Shown here in pieces: positions 43,414 to 46,528 of a DNA stretch of 46,528 nucleotides. The DNA is from CAZOEL01 sp964578835 (GTDB taxonomy: Bacteria; Desulfobacterota; Syntrophobacteria; Syntrophobacterales; Syntrophobacteraceae): contig CAZOEL010000058.1 in the NCBI GenBank assembly GCA_964578835.1, positions 1 through 46,528 on the forward strand, read 5' to 3'. The translations under genes and the position numbers were made by a program. Numbering within the stretch: the stretch's first letter is position 1; every line of letters starts with the position of its first letter. The notes below the pieces were generated by a model, which did no database searches, had not been told where the DNA came from, and saw nothing but the letters and a program-made list of their open reading frames with translations.

Positions 43414-43534
43414 ATGTCCTATCAGAGCGCCCACGCCGCCAGTTACCCCATCGAAAGTCAATAAACAAGGTTTACATTGTCAACCACTCGGGAATCGCAA
43501 TCCGATTCTCCCCTTATGGATAATCATTAGCCTG

Positions 43535-44029
43535 ATGGTCGTAACGAATCTGTCCGCCGGAAAGCTTTCACTCAATAAGCCGCTCATATTTTGGGTTAGG
43601 ATTGTTTTGGGATTGATATTTGCCTTTGCAGGCCTTGATAAGCTTTTACATCCCGAGGCATTCGCCAAAATAATTTATAATTACCAGATCTTGCCGGACG
43701 CCTTCATTGGCGCAGCCGCCGTGATCTTGCCATGGCTTGAACTGCTCCTGGGAGGCATGCTCATCACAGGACTCTGGATGCATGGAGCTTCATTGCTTGC
43801 CAATATGCTTTTGATATTGTTCTGGACCACTTTGGTCTTCAATATGGCGCGCGGGCTGGATGTGCATTGTGGTTGTTTCAGCACGAACACCAGTGGACGC
43901 CCCCCCATGGGATGGTATTTGGTCCGAGATTCCATTTTTTTGGCTCTGGGCGCCTTTCTTTTTTACAGCACATTCATAAAGCCGAGGGTCCACAGCGGGA
44001 ATACCGGCTCCCAATTATCGAAGCAGTAA
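43535..44029 (+). CDS. MauE/DoxX-type membrane protein
   Basis: A 164-residue membrane protein with four predicted helices. WVRIVLGLIFAFAGLDKLLH, then LPWLELLLGGMLITGLW is the MauE/DoxX pattern, and HCGCFS between helices 3 and 4 is the conserved Cys region of MauE-like proteins linked to thiol-disulfide exchange. The start at 43535 lacks a good ribosome-binding site; a longer in-frame version from 43349 would add 62 residues without family match. No partner dehydrogenase is nearby, so the substrate protein is unknown. Confidence 0.75.
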   Translation: MVVTNLSAGKLSLNKPLIFWVRIVLGLIFAFAGLDKLLHPEAFAKIIYNYQILPDAFIGAAAVILPWLELLLGGMLITGLWMHGASLLANMLLILFWTTLVFNMARGLDVHCGCFSTNTSGRPPMGWYLVRDSIFLALGAFLFYSTFIKPRVHSGNTGSQLSKQ

Positions 44030-44107
44030 AGATCGTCCTCTTATTCCATTCCCTTTGAACGCAGACGCGCGCCCGCCGGAAGTCAAATGCTTGAGTGGGA
44101 GAATCCT

Positions 44108-45526
44108 ATGAAAGACTTCGCCACTAATCGCAGGGATCAACGAAAGGCAGCCTACGCCGGGGTTGCGCTTGGCATTTCCTACTGGATAATCGAATCCATA
44201 ATAGATACGCACGTACATGATCTTGGTCCATTTATCGAAAGAGCGCTCTCGCCCGACTTGAATGAGATGATGATGCGCTCTTTGGCTTCAGGACTTCTCA
44301 TTGCTTTTGGCTTTTACGCTCAGATCATGATCAATAAGGTGGAGAGGGCCGAGGAAAAGCTTGCTAGAATGAACGAGTGTTTCTTGGCCTTTGGACCCGA
44401 TCCGGAAGATAATATCAACCGTCTCACCGCTCTATGCGGAGAATTGCTGGGAGCAACGGCCGCTTTCTATAATCGACTCGAGCAGGATCTGCTGTGCTCG
44501 TGGGGGCAATGGAATCCGCCTGCTGATTTCACTACTGCAAGATCCCCCGAAGGATGCGCCTGCTATGACGTGATACAGCATGGCGATGAGAGAGCCCTGG
44601 TAATACCCGATCTTCAGCAGAGCAAGTATGCCGGCGCCGATCCTTCCGTGCTGCGGTACGGTCTGAAGACATACATAGGGCAGGCCGTAAGGCTGGGAGA
44701 TGAGGTGGTTGGCTCTCTCTGCGCGGTGTACAAGGATGACTGCGCTCCCGGAGAGGAAGAAAAGAAATTCCTGGGGATCATCGCCGCGGCAGTCGGCGTG
44801 GAAGAGGTTCGCAGACGCTCCAGAGGCGCTTTGAGAGACTCTGAAGACCGGTTGCGGCATCTTTCAGCGCAGTTGATATCGGCTCAGGAGATGGAAAGAA
44901 AGCGTGTGGCGCGCCAACTTCACGACAGCATCGGGCAGTCTCTGAGCGCAATAAAATACAGCATCGAGGAGACTCTGGAGCAAATGGAGCAAAATGGCGC
45001 CGATCACAACGTCAAGCGCCTGGAAGCTGCCGTTCCTTTGATTCAGCAGGTTGTGGACGAAGTGAGAAGAATGCAGAAAAGCCTGCGTCCTTCCATGTTG
45101 GACGATTTGGGCATTATCGCCACGATCTCATGGTTCTGCAGAGACTTTCAGACGATTTATTCCGGCATTCGCATTGAAAAGGAAATTGAGATCCACGAAG
45201 ACAACGCGCCCGAAGAGTTGAAAACGACAATTTATAGAATCATGCAGGAGGCTATGAATAATGTGGCCAAGCACAGCAAAGCGGATCTTGCGCGTCTCTC
45301 GCTCACAAAAACAGAGCATGGATTAGAACTTGCCATAGAAGATAACGGCTCGGGGTTTGATGTCGAAAAGACGCTTTCCGCGGGGTCGAAAAGCGGAGCA
45401 GGCCTGACCAGCATGAGAGAAAGGACCGAGCTTTCAGGCGGAACATTCTCGATAAAGTCTTCAGCTCAAACCGGCACGGAAGTCAAATCCTCCTGGATGT
45501 GGGAAAAAATACAAGCTAGAGACTGA
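44108..45526 (+). CDS. NarL-type sensor histidine kinase with GAF domain
   Basis: A 472-residue sensor. Two transmembrane helices lie in the first 75 residues (KAAYAGVALGISYWIIESII and ASGLLIAFGFYAQIMI), with a short loop between them. A GAF domain covers about 95-235. The HisKA_3 domain has the phosphoacceptor His272 in ARQLHDSIGQSL. The ATPase domain has NNVAKHSKA, EDNGSGFD and GAGLTSMRERTELSGG. ATG at 44108 follows GGGAG. It faces, tail to tail, a LuxR-type response regulator and overlaps it by 11 bp; the two are the likely cognate pair. Signal unknown. Confidence 0.9.
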   Translation: MKDFATNRRDQRKAAYAGVALGISYWIIESIIDTHVHDLGPFIERALSPDLNEMMMRSLASGLLIAFGFYAQIMINKVERAEEKLARMNECFLAFGPDPEDNINRLTALCGELLGATAAFYNRLEQDLLCSWGQWNPPADFTTARSPEGCACYDVIQHGDERALVIPDLQQSKYAGADPSVLRYGLKTYIGQAVRLGDEVVGSLCAVYKDDCAPGEEEKKFLGIIAAAVGVEEVRRRSRGALRDSEDRLRHLSAQLISAQEMERKRVARQLHDSIGQSLSAIKYSIEETLEQMEQNGADHNVKRLEAAVPLIQQVVDEVRRMQKSLRPSMLDDLGIIATISWFCRDFQTIYSGIRIEKEIEIHEDNAPEELKTTIYRIMQEAMNNVAKHSKADLARLSLTKTEHGLELAIEDNGSGFDVEKTLSAGSKSGAGLTSMRERTELSGGTFSIKSSAQTGTEVKSSWMWEKIQARD

Positions 45527-46175
45527 TCAGCCCTTTTTCGAAAGCATAGGCCGTGAGAGCTTGCGGCGTATGAAGGTCCAGTTTCGCCATCACATTGGCT
45601 CGATGCCTTTCAACCGTCTTGACGCTTATAAAGAGCCGATCCGCAATCATCTTGTTAGTGTATCCTTCGGCTACCAGTTTAAGGACCTCCACTTCCCGCT
45701 GAGTGAGTCCGGTATCGACAGGTTCAACCTTTTGCGTTTTGACCCCCTTGATGAACCCTTTGATCACTTTTTCAGAAATTCCCGGCGAGAGGTAATTTTT
45801 CCCCGAGATTACCGTTTCTATGGCCGTCACCAGCTCGGCTCGCGTCGCGTCTTTCAGAACATAGCCGTCAGCTCCGGCCTGAAAAGCGGCTAGAATGTAT
45901 TCCTCATCCATATGAACCGTCAACGCGAGAATTTTGACATCTGGAATCCGCTCCTTTATCCGCTCAATGGCTTCAACGCCATTCATTCGAGGCAGTGAAA
46001 GATCCATCAGCACCAAAGCCGGAGCCAACTCCTCAACCATGCGGACAGCTTCGACTCCATCCCCTGCTTCTCCCACAACATCCAGTTCAAGCGTCGAGGA
46101 GAGCAAAGCTCTCAATCCTTCTCTGAATATTGGGTGGTCTTCGACAATAAGGACTCGAAGTTTCTCATTCATCAT
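45516..46175 (-). CDS. NarL/FixJ-family response regulator
   Basis: A 219-residue regulator. The receiver domain (about 5-120) has VEDHP, phosphoacceptor Asp in LVLMDLSLPRMNG, and a conserved Lys (VLKDA). The LuxR-type helix-turn-helix (about 150-215) reads LTQREVEVLKLVAEGYTNKM, then IADRLFISVKTVERHRANVM. It presumably receives phosphate from the convergent HisKA_3 kinase and binds promoters as a dimer. The target genes are unknown. Confidence 0.93.
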   Translation of the reverse strand: MMNEKLRVLIVEDHPIFREGLRALLSSTLELDVVGEAGDGVEAVRMVEELAPALVLMDLSLPRMNGVEAIERIKERIPDVKILALTVHMDEEYILAAFQAGADGYVLKDATRAELVTAIETVISGKNYLSPGISEKVIKGFIKGVKTQKVEPVDTGLTQREVEVLKLVAEGYTNKMIADRLFISVKTVERHRANVMAKLDLHTPQALTAYAFEKGLISL

Positions 46176-46431
46176 AATAACTACGGCCCATGGGGATAAT
46201 GCCTTCTAAAGCTCCTCGTTAAATGCGAACGTTCGAGAGCGGTCGGTAGATAGGATGTAAGCGCCGCTTATTCTCATTTCCGCCGCTCTTCCAAAGGTTT
46301 GGTATTATACTATCCTCATTTGAAGGCAAAAAGTCAACCAGAGCCTCTTGCAGGGCTATCTTGTTCTGTGATGATTGAACAATCGTAACGCCCGGTTAGC
46401 CTCTATTCCAGTCACTTCTGCTGTTGGAATC
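46176..46431. other. Upstream region of the response regulator
   Basis: No gene is supported here. It should contain the promoter of the response regulator; no clear motif was resolved. Confidence 0.35.
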
Positions 46432-46522
46432 AGCCCTGAAGGGGCGAAATACCATAGCCCAGGGCATCGCCCTGGGTAGGGATCCCGCCATACTCTTCTC
46501 CAAGCCCTGTAAGGGCGAGATA
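46432..46522. repeat. Palindromic repeat cluster at the window edge
   Basis: AGCCCTGAAGGGGCGAAAT (46432-46450) and AGCCCTGTAAGGGCGAGATA (46503-46522) are variants of one unit. Between them CCCAGGGC/GCCCTGGG (46458-46476) forms an 8-bp hairpin with a 3-nt loop. Repeats of this kind, with an AGCCCTGAAGGGC unit, recur in several bacterial genomes. It may continue past the window. Confidence 0.6.
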
Positions 46523-46528
46523 ACCACT

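Overview
The window looks like a chromosome of a Deltaproteobacteria/Desulfobacterota-type organism. This is an inference from gene content: a Geobacter/Desulfotalea-style Csb CRISPR system, an AF1514-like small protein, a MEMO1-family protein, a DUF4388 protein and the EF-P/EpmA pair. No 16S or other decisive marker is present.

Left flank (1-2370): debris of a polymorphic-toxin (RHS-type) locus, with a toxin tip, a likely immunity gene, a terminator and a YD-repeat scrap. It is followed by a tyrosine recombinase (int1) that reads toward a displaced copy of the 3' part of a tRNA-Arg gene.

Integrated island (about 2383-19918, 17.5 kb): bounded by a 46-bp direct repeat (one mismatch) of the tRNA-Arg 3' part; the intact tRNA-Arg(ACG) is at 19874-19947 on the minus strand. 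Inside, left to right: integrase int2; an AT-rich control region with GCGATAATCGC palindromes; small genes; a REPIN-like palindrome; a primase-polymerase/RepA-type helicase gene; an iteron-like region that is a good candidate replication origin; a decayed cytosine-methyltransferase/DUF3987 chimera; a zinc-ribbon protein; a gene-poor stretch; a CRISPR array of 11 repeats; and a minus-strand operon csb1-csb2-cas3-small Cas8-like gene (type I-G, formerly I-U/Dpsyc). No cas1, cas2 or cas4 is present. GCGGGACA motifs lie just inside both ends and look like integrase arm sites. The element therefore looks like an integrative replicon carrying an interference-only CRISPR-Cas system. A different repeat, TGCACCCCAA, next to int1 suggests that a second element integrated in tandem at the same tRNA.

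Right of the island is chromosomal backbone. A minus-strand phosphate operon runs pstS-pstC-pstA-pstB-pstB, then phoU. Next come an EF-G-like GTPase; a DUF4388 protein coupled to a MogA/MoaB-type protein; a small coiled-coil protein; a minus-strand operon of a TPR lipoprotein, a LolB/DUF4292-like lipoprotein and a Mut7-C protein; a MEMO1-family protein; efp-epmA; enolase; tRNA-Cys; and crcB with a decayed CBS-domain gene in the same frame behind it. The window closes with a secreted protein with a Lys/His-rich tail, a DMT transporter, small conserved proteins, a MauE/DoxX-type membrane protein, and a NarL-type histidine kinase convergent with its likely response regulator, followed by a palindromic repeat cluster at the right edge.
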